The position numbers and the translations under genes were made by a program. 27,276 nucleotides of DNA from an uncultured Limosilactobacillus sp. GTDB taxonomy: Bacteria; Bacillota; Bacilli; Lactobacillales; Lactobacillaceae. The notes under the pieces were generated by a model. It ran no database searches, was not told where the DNA came from, and saw only the letters and a list, made by a program, of their open reading frames with translations. The stretch spans positions 1 through 27,276 of the forward strand of contig NZ_CAKPXS010000020.1 of the NCBI RefSeq assembly GCF_934202235.1, written 5' to 3'. Below, in pieces: positions 7,549 through 16,008 of the stretch. Position 1 is the stretch's first letter. Every line of letters starts with the position of its first letter.

Positions 7549-9045
7549 CTACTCCTTTCTGCCAAAATCATTGGTTAACATTTGGTGAAGACGGTTAGCA
7601 AACCAGTAATTAACCGACGGGTCATCGTTGTGGTGGCCGGCAAAACCGCGAGACGCAAATTCGCGAGCCCGCGCCACCGCCGGGCTGTGCCGGAAGTGTT
7701 CGATCGCCTGGTTATCATAGTCATCGTCTTTCATGTAGGCCACAAAGAGGCGGGTCTTACTCAGGTCACACTGGTTAAAGTCTTCCCAGAAGCGCTTATC
7801 TAGTTGGCTAAGCTGTTCCTCATCCAGTCGGTCAACCAACTGGTTATCAATATCGAAGATAGTTTCAAAACCAAACGGCCGCTCCAGCCGCCCCCGCTGG
7901 GCAATCAGCCCTAAGCCGGCCAGCGGCTTCGCCACGTTAATGGCGTAAGCACCCAGCTGGGCGCCCAGCCGGATTGCCGGATAGGTACCCATGGAAATGC
8001 CGTTCATAATCAACTGCGACTCATCAAAGCCCAGTTGCTTGAGGTAGTCCCGAATAACTCGCTTAATCTCTTCTTCCATGTGGCTAGTCGTGTAGAACTG
8101 CCCCACTTCCAGGCGCATGTCGGTAAAAAGAATTGCCGGCGCCTTGGCGTAGCGAAACATGGGAAAAGCTTCAAAGCCTTCCAGCGACCGGGCCCCGGAA
8201 AAGTAAACGTTCAGCGGCGGCTGAAGGTCGCCAGGGTTGCAGAAGTAGGCGATGTCTTCCCGCGTGGCCGGGTCGACAATTCGTTGACCACCAGCGATAA
8301 ATTCACCGTAGCCTTCTCGTCCCCACCGGGAGTGAAGAATCCCGAGTTTGAGGGTTCCGGCACCCTTGACCTCCAGGCTAATATTGGCGTAACGGTTGTA
8401 GTCGACGACCTTAATTGGCAGCTGCAGTTCTTCTGCTGAACTGGCATCGAGGACAAAGGACGCATTGGGGTCGCCGTCACCGCCCGCCGGCTGAATAAAG
8501 ACGCGCAAGCGAACTGCCAATCCCTCAGCCTGGTAAGCCAGCCACAGTTTAATCAGCTTATGAGGGTCAAGGAATAAACCTGATTTATAGGTGCCCACAT
8601 TAAGCCACTGGTCGTGGGTATCAGTTTTCAATACGACGTGACCACTATCAAGCATTTCGTAAGCTGTCAGCCGGTCCATCAGCGGCATCAATGCACTCGG
8701 CAAAAAGCGGATCCCCGACTGACCAAAAAAGTACCGCCGGGGTAGAAAACCGATGACCGTCTGCGGGTCGTCTTTAATTGGTGCCGCGGCCTGGCACTTG
8801 AGAAAGTGACGGGCAGCCGATGTCAGCTGGTCTGCCGTATTGGGTGAGAACAGCACGTGGTAGGGGTCGACCAACCACTGCAGTTTTTGCCAGTCCTCAT
8901 CAGTCAGCTGGTTGTCGCCAGTCACAATGACCACGTCGTAACTGTGTTTCTTCTTGGGCGGAAAGTCATTAAACTCCCACTCCATCTCTGCCGGCAGTTG
9001 GTAGTGGTCGGCCCAGTTATCCGGACCTAGTTGGAGTACCTTCAT
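7549..9045 (-). CDS. asp2: Accessory Sec system protein Asp2, predicted GlcNAc O-acetyltransferase
   Basis: 498 residues. The C-terminal alpha/beta-hydrolase domain carries the nucleophile motif NGISMGTYPAI (Ser351), an acidic segment YMKDDDYD (about 437-444) and the His pair GHHNDDPS (471-472), so the Ser-Asp/Glu-His triad of active Asp2 appears intact. In Streptococcus gordonii Asp2 acetylates GlcNAc on the adhesin and is also needed for export. The N-terminal region (1-290) is beta-rich and matches the family. Its start overlaps the asp1 stop by 4 bp. Confidence 0.94.
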   Translation of the reverse strand: MKVLQLGPDNWADHYQLPAEMEWEFNDFPPKKKHSYDVVIVTGDNQLTDEDWQKLQWLVDPYHVLFSPNTADQLTSAARHFLKCQAAAPIKDDPQTVIGFLPRRYFFGQSGIRFLPSALMPLMDRLTAYEMLDSGHVVLKTDTHDQWLNVGTYKSGLFLDPHKLIKLWLAYQAEGLAVRLRVFIQPAGGDGDPNASFVLDASSAEELQLPIKVVDYNRYANISLEVKGAGTLKLGILHSRWGREGYGEFIAGGQRIVDPATREDIAYFCNPGDLQPPLNVYFSGARSLEGFEAFPMFRYAKAPAILFTDMRLEVGQFYTTSHMEEEIKRVIRDYLKQLGFDESQLIMNGISMGTYPAIRLGAQLGAYAINVAKPLAGLGLIAQRGRLERPFGFETIFDIDNQLVDRLDEEQLSQLDKRFWEDFNQCDLSKTRLFVAYMKDDDYDNQAIEHFRHSPAVARAREFASRGFAGHHNDDPSVNYWFANRLHQMLTNDFGRKE

Positions 9046-10541
9046 CCGTTTTCATCCCCTTCCAGGTATTCTTGCCAGCGCTTGAGGAGGTTGGCTTCAG
9101 AATACTTATTCAGCAGCTGAACGTTGTAAACCAGCGAAGTATTCCAGTTTTTCAGATGGTCGAGGTAGTAGGACACCCCGTTCGCCAGCTGATCCCAGTT
9201 ATGACAGAGCAACCCATTATGGTGGTCCTCTAGCTCACTGCTGGCAACGTTTTGGAGAATCGGAATGCCGACACTGACCGCGGCCATCGACATAAATTCA
9301 TCGGGTTGCCCCCACAGGATCAGCAAGCGTATTTTATCCAGGGCGGTTAGCACATCAGCGTTAGATACTAAGCGTTGCTGCTTAATCTTCAGTAGTGGTG
9401 GCAGTTCATCTTCCTCCAGCTGGTTTTCACCAGGATCGATTTCGTCAACTGACAGGATGAACTCGCCATCATGTTTCTTGCGGAAGTGGGCAAAGACCCG
9501 GCTAACCATCCCCGCCTGGTCGTTGGAATAAGAGAAGAGGTAAAGGGCAGTAGCGCCCGGGTCCTTCATTAATCGCGGATAAAGCTGATCCAAGACGGCC
9601 ATCAGTTCTTGGTCAGTCATGTGCTCCGCAAAAACGGCAACCCGTTGCTCCGCCAAGCGTTGACTGTGGCCCAACTTAAACTGTGATTGGAAAAGCGGGA
9701 GGGTTGCCAGCTGTCCAGGAGTGACAAACTGTTTGACCCGGCTAGCCGTCTTGTCACTATCGACGATCAACCGTTCACCGGCCAAGTGAGCAATTACCTG
9801 GTCGTAAGGTGCCCAGCGACTTGCCGAGTAAATCGGCCGCTGGTGGCAAAACGTTTGTGAAAGATTAATGGTGGCGGCATCATCGACCGTTACCACCAGC
9901 TGGTCGTTTTTCTTTATCCGGGGCAAAAAATGTTCAGTAACCACTTCTTCTAAGAGGGCGCCTAAGTGGGCGTACTCCCCGTGGGCAGTCTGTACTAGTT
10001 CCTGGTTGACCGTTACCCGGTCGCTGTGCCGGTCATGTTTAAACCGCCAGTTACCGCTGGGATCAAAGTAGGTATCCACCTGCCCCTGACTTTGCCGGGA
10101 AACGAAGCCCCGGCTGTCAAAAAGGAGCGTACTACCGGCGTTATCGCCAGCAACGTAGTTCACCTGGAGGATTTTCCCCTGGGTATCCAAGACAATGGTG
10201 GCATAGTGTTGGCCACCAGCCACGACAAAAATCCGGAAGTTGGTAAAGTCAAACAAGGCATCAGCGGGCCACTTCAGGTCGCGAATGTCGACGACCTGAC
10301 TATCAAGTGTTTCAATCCCCTGCAAGTAGTCAAAGGCTGACCAGACCGTATTGGGGAACAAGGCCAGTTGGTTTAACTTTGTCGTTAACTGTGGCTGGTA
10401 GTCGGTTAAAACAAGGCCCACTGGCTGCGCATTATCCTGGAGGATCCGTAAGTGGCTGACAGCGTCATCAAATTCAAGTGTTGGTGTGCTGTACGACCAG
10501 TCAATCAGTTGTTTATGCCAGGCCGGAACAAAGTAGTTCAT
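9042..10541 (-). CDS. asp1: Accessory Sec system protein Asp1
   Basis: 499 residues beginning MNYFVPAWHKQLIDWSYSTP, the usual Asp1 opening. Asp1 has a GT-B-like fold without catalytic function and scaffolds Asp2 and Asp3 in the export complex. A GT-B-like C-terminal half is visible (ILWGQPDEFMSMAAVSVGIP, then LLCHNWDQLANGVSYYLDHL). The stop overlaps asp2 and the start overlaps secY2 by the ATGA type of junction, which supports strict co-translation of the three. Confidence 0.93.
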   Translation of the reverse strand: MNYFVPAWHKQLIDWSYSTPTLEFDDAVSHLRILQDNAQPVGLVLTDYQPQLTTKLNQLALFPNTVWSAFDYLQGIETLDSQVVDIRDLKWPADALFDFTNFRIFVVAGGQHYATIVLDTQGKILQVNYVAGDNAGSTLLFDSRGFVSRQSQGQVDTYFDPSGNWRFKHDRHSDRVTVNQELVQTAHGEYAHLGALLEEVVTEHFLPRIKKNDQLVVTVDDAATINLSQTFCHQRPIYSASRWAPYDQVIAHLAGERLIVDSDKTASRVKQFVTPGQLATLPLFQSQFKLGHSQRLAEQRVAVFAEHMTDQELMAVLDQLYPRLMKDPGATALYLFSYSNDQAGMVSRVFAHFRKKHDGEFILSVDEIDPGENQLEEDELPPLLKIKQQRLVSNADVLTALDKIRLLILWGQPDEFMSMAAVSVGIPILQNVASSELEDHHNGLLCHNWDQLANGVSYYLDHLKNWNTSLVYNVQLLNKYSEANLLKRWQEYLEGDENG

Positions 10542-11743
10542 TCCTCAAGGCTCCTTTCCTTTCGGGCGAGACGGTAGTACTTCTGCGGGAAGACCAGCGT
10601 CAGCAAGGTATCGCGCATCCCCCCGATAATCATGACAATCATCACGATGTTCATTGGAATGACCGTAATGCTACCAAACTTACCGAGGAACTGCTGACCC
10701 ATCAGGCCAAAGACTAGTTGGATGGTGTTGAGGACGGCCCCCGGGAAGCAGATGACCCACATTAGCCGTGAGAGGTAACGCTGGGTCGGTTTGCCTGGCC
10801 GGACGTTGGGGATATAAGTGTTGCTGTTACGGAACGCTTTTGCTTGCTGGCGCGGGCTAAACTGCATGAAGGAAAAGAAATAAAAGAGAATGAAAGTTAA
10901 GACCCCGCTGAGGGCGGCATCAAAGCGCGGGTTGGCAAAGATTGACTGGGGCCCGAGAATCGCGCCGAGCATTGTCGGCATCATTAACAGTGCCATCCCC
11001 ACCATGTAAGTCATCATCGCCCCCATGTTCAACCCGACCGGCTTCAACACCGGTTTGTTCTTGCTTGAGAGGGTGATATCAACGGTATAAAGCGGGTAGT
11101 AAGCCTTAGTAAAGGCAATCCAGAAGACCATCAGCCCTAACGACAGGAGGAGTAAACCAGTTAGCCACAACCAAGCATAGGGTAACTTCATAATTTGCGT
11201 TACGGCACGCCGCACCATTCCGATGGATCCGGAGATGATATTAAAGAGGATCAGGGTAACCGTCCCGCCAATTCCGAATTTCATGTTCATGATTCCTAGC
11301 CAGGTCACAAACATCGCGCCGGCCGTCAAGATAATGGTTACCGCTACTGCCTGGTAAATGTTTGCCGTCAGGTGGAAGCCAATCGTGATGAACGCTGACT
11401 GCAACGCTGCAAAGAAGAGGGTCATCCACTGCTGGGCCATCGCCATTTGGTTAACCGATAAGGTATCAAAGCCGAACAGACGAGTCATCATTAGCAATTG
11501 AAGTAGGATCATCGCAATCATCATGGGCCCCAACCCGACCATAAAAAGTGATAGTTGCTGGAAGTTGGCACCGCTCATGAAGGCCATCATCGAGTGTGAA
11601 GTGGTGTGCATCAGTTGCGAGAATTGGCTGGTGATCCGGGCAAACGGCAGGGGGATAAATGATCCCCAAACGTAGATAAATAGAATAAAAAGTGTAAAGC
11701 CTGCCTTACGGTAGAGGTTTCTTAAGTGTGAGGTCTTTGCCAT
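10538..11743 (-). CDS. secY2: Accessory Sec translocase channel SecY2
   Basis: 401 residues with about ten hydrophobic helices. It starts with a short basic N-terminus followed by KAGFTLFILFIYVWGSFIPL, the conserved first helix of SecY. The overall length and the weakly conserved cytoplasmic loops are those of SecY2, not the housekeeping SecY. It forms the membrane pore for the adhesin with SecA2 and the small SecE-like subunit. First gene of the operon; GGAG stands 7-8 nt before the ATG, and a promoter lies about 90 bp upstream. Confidence 0.95.
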   Translation of the reverse strand: MAKTSHLRNLYRKAGFTLFILFIYVWGSFIPLPFARITSQFSQLMHTTSHSMMAFMSGANFQQLSLFMVGLGPMMIAMILLQLLMMTRLFGFDTLSVNQMAMAQQWMTLFFAALQSAFITIGFHLTANIYQAVAVTIILTAGAMFVTWLGIMNMKFGIGGTVTLILFNIISGSIGMVRRAVTQIMKLPYAWLWLTGLLLLSLGLMVFWIAFTKAYYPLYTVDITLSSKNKPVLKPVGLNMGAMMTYMVGMALLMMPTMLGAILGPQSIFANPRFDAALSGVLTFILFYFFSFMQFSPRQQAKAFRNSNTYIPNVRPGKPTQRYLSRLMWVICFPGAVLNTIQLVFGLMGQQFLGKFGSITVIPMNIVMIVMIIGGMRDTLLTLVFPQKYYRLARKERSLEE

Positions 11744-11766
11744 GTGCGTCTCCTCTAGAACTGAAA

Positions 11767-11786
11767 GGAGTGGTCACCCCCACTCC
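11767..11786 (-). promoter_or_regulatory. Hairpin in the 5' leader of the secY2 operon
   Basis: On the minus strand GGAGTGG, loop GGGTGA, CCACTCC: a perfect 7-bp stem between the promoter and the secY2 RBS. It has no T-run behind it, so it is not a normal terminator. The GGAG in the stem resembles a Shine-Dalgarno sequence but lies too far (over 20 nt) from the ATG. It could affect mRNA stability or bind a regulator. Confidence 0.4.
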
Positions 11787-11831
11787 CTCTTGTCAATTGA
11801 TAATTCAGTTTGTCGTTTTAGTGTTACTAAA

Positions 11832-11840
11832 AGTATAACA
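11832..11840 (-). promoter_or_regulatory. Extended -10 promoter of the secY2 operon
   Basis: Minus-strand TGTTATACT (TGn plus TATACT, 5 of 6 of the -10 consensus) lies about 90 bp upstream of secY2. A weak -35 (TTTACC, 15-bp spacer) is present. It is the only reasonable -10 box seen in the short divergent intergenic region in this orientation. Confidence 0.5.
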
Positions 11841-11903
11841 TTAACTGCCATTGGTAAATTAATAATTCTTTGGTAAGGTGTCGAGTCCGATCACTGACAG
11901 TAG

Positions 11904-11909
11904 TATAAT
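11904..11909 (+). promoter_or_regulatory. -10 box for the plus-strand glycosyltransferase cassette
   Basis: A perfect TATAAT lies 35 bp upstream of the GT8 start. The hexamer 17 bp before it (TCGAGT, 11881-11886) matches the -35 consensus poorly, so the promoter may be weak or need an activator. It is divergent from the secY2 promoter about 65 bp away, which allows shared control of the two operons. Confidence 0.5.
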
Positions 11910-11944
11910 AAAGAAAGTATTTCGCAGATAAAGGAGCAACAGTG

Positions 11945-13159
11945 ATGACACCAGAAATTTTTGCCTTGTCAGGTGATTATGGTTATATTAACCAGATCGA
12001 AACAACAGCAAAGTCAATCCTCTACCACCACCCCGGGGCGAAGATTTACGTGATTAATAAGGACATCCCCCAGGAATGGTTCAGCAACATTAACCGCCGT
12101 GTTCAAGAAATTGATAGCCGGGTAATCAACACTAAGATCGATGACAACCTGCTGAAAGACGAGCACGTTTCCCAGCCACAGATCAACGAAATGTCTTACG
12201 GGCGGATCATGATCCCCGACCTGATTGACGAAGAGCGGGTGCTTTACCTAGATAGCGATATCGTGGTCGACAAAAACCTCAGTGAGTTGTTTACGCTGGA
12301 CATGGGTGACCACGCGCTGGCGGCCATCCCTGACTTGCTGTACACCGACAAGTTTAATTCCGGTGTCCTGCTATTCAATATGCCGGTCATGAAGCAGGAT
12401 CCACAGATTGTCGAAAAAATGCTGAAAGCTGGTAACAATACAGAACTCCAGGAAGGTGACCAGTCGGTCCTCAATAGTTTCTTCAAGGATACTGATCTCC
12501 ACCTGCCATTGAAATACAACTGGGCCATCGGTTACGACTTCCTTTGTACCTACTACCCGGCTTTTAACCACGATTACTGGAACAAGACTGACATCGATGC
12601 CAGCATTGTCCACTTTACCAGCCCATCCAAGCCGTGGCAGCAATTCTCCACTAGCCGTGACCGCGGTAAGTGGTGGCAGTACCACGACCTCTCATGGCGC
12701 GAAGTTTGTCAGCAAGCTGACCTCCCACCGGTCTTTGATTACCAGGAAGCAGGCCAATCCCTGACGATGACCAATAGTGAAAACATCAAGGACCTAGAAA
12801 AACTCGTCCGCGCCCTTCCCAAGTGGACCTTCAATATTGCGGCCTACACCAATATGGGTGGACAGCTGATTAAATTAATCAAATACCCGAACGTCCACCT
12901 TTACCAGTCGCTGGCTAAGCCCAACCTGCAGCAGTTGATGGCTGAGGCGACTTGTTATCTCGATATTAACTACGGTAGCAAGGACGATAAAATCATCAAG
13001 GAATTTCAGCAGTCTGGGCGACCAATGCTCTCCTTTGACGAGGTAAACTCCAGTATGAAGGATGCGGTCAACTACCAGAGTTTTGCCAATGACGACGTGG
13101 CGGGGATGGTCACCGCTATTAAGCAGCTCGCGGAGGACGACGCTCATGGACAAAATTAG
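11945..13159 (+). CDS. GT8 family glycosyltransferase with GtfB-like C-terminal domain
   Basis: 404 residues. Residues 1-255 are a GT8 (glycogenin/LgtC type) domain with the metal-binding LYLDSDIVVD (D103, D105) and FNSGVLLFN. Residues about 273-398 (TNSENIKDLEKLVRALPKW, then YPNVHLYQ and YLDINYGSK) align well by eye to GtfB 286-400. The enzyme probably adds a second sugar, such as glucose or galactose, to GlcNAc on the adhesin, with the tail docking on the adhesin, on GtfA or on itself; this is inference. I chose ATG 11945 (AAAGGAG 8 nt upstream); GTG 11942, one codon earlier, is also possible. The end overlaps the next gene by 14 bp. Confidence 0.9.
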   Translation: MTPEIFALSGDYGYINQIETTAKSILYHHPGAKIYVINKDIPQEWFSNINRRVQEIDSRVINTKIDDNLLKDEHVSQPQINEMSYGRIMIPDLIDEERVLYLDSDIVVDKNLSELFTLDMGDHALAAIPDLLYTDKFNSGVLLFNMPVMKQDPQIVEKMLKAGNNTELQEGDQSVLNSFFKDTDLHLPLKYNWAIGYDFLCTYYPAFNHDYWNKTDIDASIVHFTSPSKPWQQFSTSRDRGKWWQYHDLSWREVCQQADLPPVFDYQEAGQSLTMTNSENIKDLEKLVRALPKWTFNIAAYTNMGGQLIKLIKYPNVHLYQSLAKPNLQQLMAEATCYLDINYGSKDDKIIKEFQQSGRPMLSFDEVNSSMKDAVNYQSFANDDVAGMVTAIKQLAEDDAHGQN

Positions 13160-14024
13160 CGTGATCGTTCCGGTTTATAACGTCGCACCCTACCTCAAGC
13201 AGTGTCTGGATAGTATCGTAAGCCAAACTTACCGCAACCTGGAAATCATCCTGGTCAACGACGGCTCGACAGACAATTCGCTCAAAATCTGCCAGCAATA
13301 CCAAGAACAAGATAAGCGAATACGGGTGATTAGCCAGAAGAATGCGGGCCTTTCAGCAGCAAGAAACACGGGACTTAATGTAGCCAACGGTCAATATGTT
13401 ACTTTTGTCGATTCGGATGACTGGTTTGCGACAAATAATGCGATTGCAACTTTGCACCGCCTAATTGACCAATATCACGTCAAAATTGCAATTGGTAATT
13501 TTGACGAATTTGATGAATCAGTCAATAGTTATCGGCTATTTGGTCATGACGATGTTATTAACGTTTATCCTACTCAAAAGTGGTTTGCTTTCGAATACAC
13601 CGGTGATAAAAACCTTAGTCAATGTTTTTCCACTGCGTGGGGAAAGTTATTTGACCAACGATTCTTTAAACACGTCCGTTTCCCCGTGGGAAAAATTGAT
13701 GAAGATGATCTCACCATCTGGAAACTTTATTTACAAACTTCATCAGTGGCCTTTATTAATCAGGCGATGTATATCTATCGTAATAATCGCAGTGATAGTA
13801 TTACTGGCATCGCCAATCCCGCGCAACTCTTTTCCTTATCTGCTAACGAACAACGAATAGCAATGGAAACAATTTTGAATATGGATCCCCAAGTCGACCA
13901 AGGCGGCTACCTATGGCGACTAAATACACATTATCAAAATGCCTTAGCAGCCGTTGAACTAGCTAATTACAAGCATTCATTACTTTCAGTACAAATTGTC
14001 AATAAATATCATCAGGAACAGTAG
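13146..14024 (+). CDS. GT2 family glycosyltransferase (first tandem copy)
   Basis: 292 residues, starting at ATG 13146 inside the end of the GT8 gene, with GGAGG 9 nt upstream. A GT-A domain opens with MDKISVIVPVYNVAPYLKQC, then has NDGSTDNS (38-45), NAGLSAARN (66-74) and the DSDD metal site (89-92). The C-terminal half (WFAFEY, GKIDEDDLTIWKLYL, YIYRNN) is the usual acceptor part of such enzymes. It is about 80% identical in DNA with the next gene over the first 300 bp, a tandem duplication. Probably extends the adhesin glycan. The second half is more A+T-rich than the operon to the left. Confidence 0.88.
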   Translation: MDKISVIVPVYNVAPYLKQCLDSIVSQTYRNLEIILVNDGSTDNSLKICQQYQEQDKRIRVISQKNAGLSAARNTGLNVANGQYVTFVDSDDWFATNNAIATLHRLIDQYHVKIAIGNFDEFDESVNSYRLFGHDDVINVYPTQKWFAFEYTGDKNLSQCFSTAWGKLFDQRFFKHVRFPVGKIDEDDLTIWKLYLQTSSVAFINQAMYIYRNNRSDSITGIANPAQLFSLSANEQRIAMETILNMDPQVDQGGYLWRLNTHYQNALAAVELANYKHSLLSVQIVNKYHQEQ

Positions 14025-14034
14025 GAGGTTGATT

Positions 14035-14912
14035 ATGGACAAAATTAGCGTGATTGTCCCCATTTATAATGTTGCGTCATACCTCAAGCAGTGCCTTGAT
14101 AGTATTGTGAGCCAAACCTATCGCAACCTAGAAATTGTCCTAGTAAATGACGGCTCCACAGATAATTCACTTCAAATCTGCCAGCAGTATCAAGAACAAG
14201 ATAAGCGGATCCGGGTAATCAGCCAGAAGAATGCTGGTGTCTCGGCAGCACGCAATACCGGAATTGAAGTCTCAACTGGTCAATACCTTACCTTCGTGGA
14301 TCCGGATGATTGTTACTCAACAGATAATGCATTGGATATCTTGTCTAGCTTGGTCAACAAAAACCATGTCAAAATTGCGGTGGGTAATTTTGACGAGTTT
14401 GATGAATCTACCGACTGTATAGTCATGACAACCAAACCACTGTTTACCCTATTCAAAAGTGGTTTACCTTTGAATATGCCAATGATAAAAACCTCAGTCA
14501 GTGCTTTTCAACACCATGGGGAGCACTTTTCGATCATGATCTCTTTGACCAACTCCGTTTCCCAGTTGGCAAAATTGATGAGGATGATCTCACCATCTGG
14601 AAGTTATACCTGCAAGTTTCATCAGTGGCATTTATCGACCAGGCAATCTATATTTACCGCAACAACCGCGCTGAAAGTATTACCGGAGTTGCCAACCCAG
14701 CTCAGCTCTTTTCTTTACCAGCAATTGAGCAGCGGCTGACAATGGAAAAATTGCTGGAATTTAATGAAATTTTGCCGCTAGAAACGAACGCTTATATGTG
14801 GCGGCTACAAATGCACCGCAATAATGCACTGAAAGTGGCAGAACTAACGAATTTCAAGCAGGCCCAGCAAAATATCAACATCATAAATAAGCGCAATAAA
14901 GTTAACTATTAG
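14035..14912 (+). pseudogene. GT2 glycosyltransferase, second tandem copy, frameshifted
   Basis: The gene starts at ATG 14035 behind AGGAGG and follows the first copy codon by codon up to FDEFDEST. Near 14407-14410 the matching frame changes by -1. From TAC 14409 the other frame continues the paralogue (YRLYSHDNQTTVYPIQKWFT, then GKIDEDDLTIWKLYL) to TAG 14912, while the first frame drifts to a stop at 14739. Against the first copy about 10 bp (roughly VNS plus one base) are missing. No homopolymer or short repeat lies at the break, so slipped-strand phase variation is unlikely. The N-terminal catalytic half (FVDPDDC) would still be made as a fusion of about 125 good residues plus junk. A base error in the sequence cannot be excluded. 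Confidence 0.85.
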
Positions 14913-14926
14913 CAAGGAGTTACCTC

Positions 14927-15805
14927 ATGAACAAAATTTCCGTAATCATTCCGGTTTATAACGCCGGCAAGTACCTTCAACAGTCAATCGATAGTGTCCT
15001 CTCTCAAACCCACTATGACCTAGAGCTAATCCTAGTTGACGATGGGTCAACTGATGAGAGCGTCGCCGTCTGTGAAATGGCCCGGCAAAAAGACCGTCGA
15101 GTAAAGGTGCTGACACTTCCTCATTCTGGCGAAGCCCAAGCACTTAATACCGGTCTAGCTGCTGCCAGTGGAGACTTGTTGTTCTTTATGAGTGCGCTCG
15201 ACTGGCTAGGTGCTAATGACAACCTAGAGCGTTTGCTAGGCTACCTGCAAGATGAATCTGCCGATGTTGCTCTTGCTAACTTTTTCGAGTTTAATAACCA
15301 AAATGGTCAAACCTTAATTCATACTCTCGATGGTAGCCAACATGTTTATACCCCGCAAAAGTGGTTTGAATTAGAATATCAAACTGCTGAGTTTATGAAT
15401 CAGTGTTTCACCAATCTGAATGGCAAATTATTCAAACGGAACCTTCTTCAAATGGCCGACTTTACTAATGAAGTCAATAATGTTCATGATGCCAATACCT
15501 GGAAATTTTACTTACTCGCTGATAAGATCGTCTACATTAACGACTCAATGTATGTCGTCCGGCAAAACGTTACTGACTCGCAATCATACCAGTTTGACCC
15601 GTCCCGGCAAAATGCTCTAGCCTCAATTGAAGAGCGGATTGCTATCCTGACCATCATCAACTTTGACGTGAATGCAGAATTAGCTGAATATCTGCGGCGG
15701 CTGGAGTATCACCGTGAACATGACCTCGCGGACGGTGATTATTATGGTTACCTCAACGCTGTTAATAAACTAGAAATTATTGATAAAAACACACTCCAAG
15801 AGTAA
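14927..15805 (+). CDS. GT2-like protein with degenerate catalytic site
   Basis: 292 residues, the same length as the first GT2, with AAGGAG before ATG 14927. The start MNKISVIIPVYNAGKYLQQS and VDDGSTDES are intact. Two conserved sites are broken: the DSDD metal site reads SALD (89-92), losing the first and third Asp, and NAGLSAARN reads HSGEAQALN. The fold and the C-terminal half (WFELEY, NTWKFYL, YVVRQN) remain and the frame is open, so the gene seems kept for a non-catalytic role (acceptor binding or partner of another GT, as GtfB is for GtfA), or is at an early stage of decay. Last gene of the plus-strand cassette. Confidence 0.82.
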   Translation: MNKISVIIPVYNAGKYLQQSIDSVLSQTHYDLELILVDDGSTDESVAVCEMARQKDRRVKVLTLPHSGEAQALNTGLAAASGDLLFFMSALDWLGANDNLERLLGYLQDESADVALANFFEFNNQNGQTLIHTLDGSQHVYTPQKWFELEYQTAEFMNQCFTNLNGKLFKRNLLQMADFTNEVNNVHDANTWKFYLLADKIVYINDSMYVVRQNVTDSQSYQFDPSRQNALASIEERIAILTIINFDVNAELAEYLRRLEYHREHDLADGDYYGYLNAVNKLEIIDKNTLQE

Positions 15806-15917
15806 GAATTAAAATTTAAGTGTGATAGTCTGGAAACAGAAAGCAATAGAGCTCTCTTTTACACAGTTCTATTCATACTTTTACCGCCATATCCATTATG
15901 CTCATAGAGAATAATAG

Positions 15918-15962
15918 TGTCCCTTAGCATTCGGCTTTCGCAGAATGTTGAGGGACATTTTT
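15918..15962 (+). terminator. Strong rho-independent terminator after the plus-strand cassette
   Basis: TGTCCCTTAGCATTC pairs over 15 positions (two G-U) with GAATGTTGAGGGACA around a 10-nt loop, followed by TTTTT. It lies between the convergent cassettes, and the T-run suits plus-strand transcription; the opposite side is poor in T. The rest of 15806-16008 shows no other feature. Confidence 0.9.
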
Positions 15963-16008
15963 ACTGTTTATTAACCTTCTCTAAGTGAATACATCACAGT
16001 TGCCACGT

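Noticed and set aside
1314..11669. Many further reading frames of 60-240 codons on either strand across the Sec operon
   Set aside because: All lie inside well-identified genes, lack ribosome binding sites and show no recognisable domains.
14400..14420. Phase-variable switch in the second GT2 copy
   Set aside because: No homopolymer or short tandem repeat lies at the frameshift, and the gap relative to the paralogue is about 10 bp.
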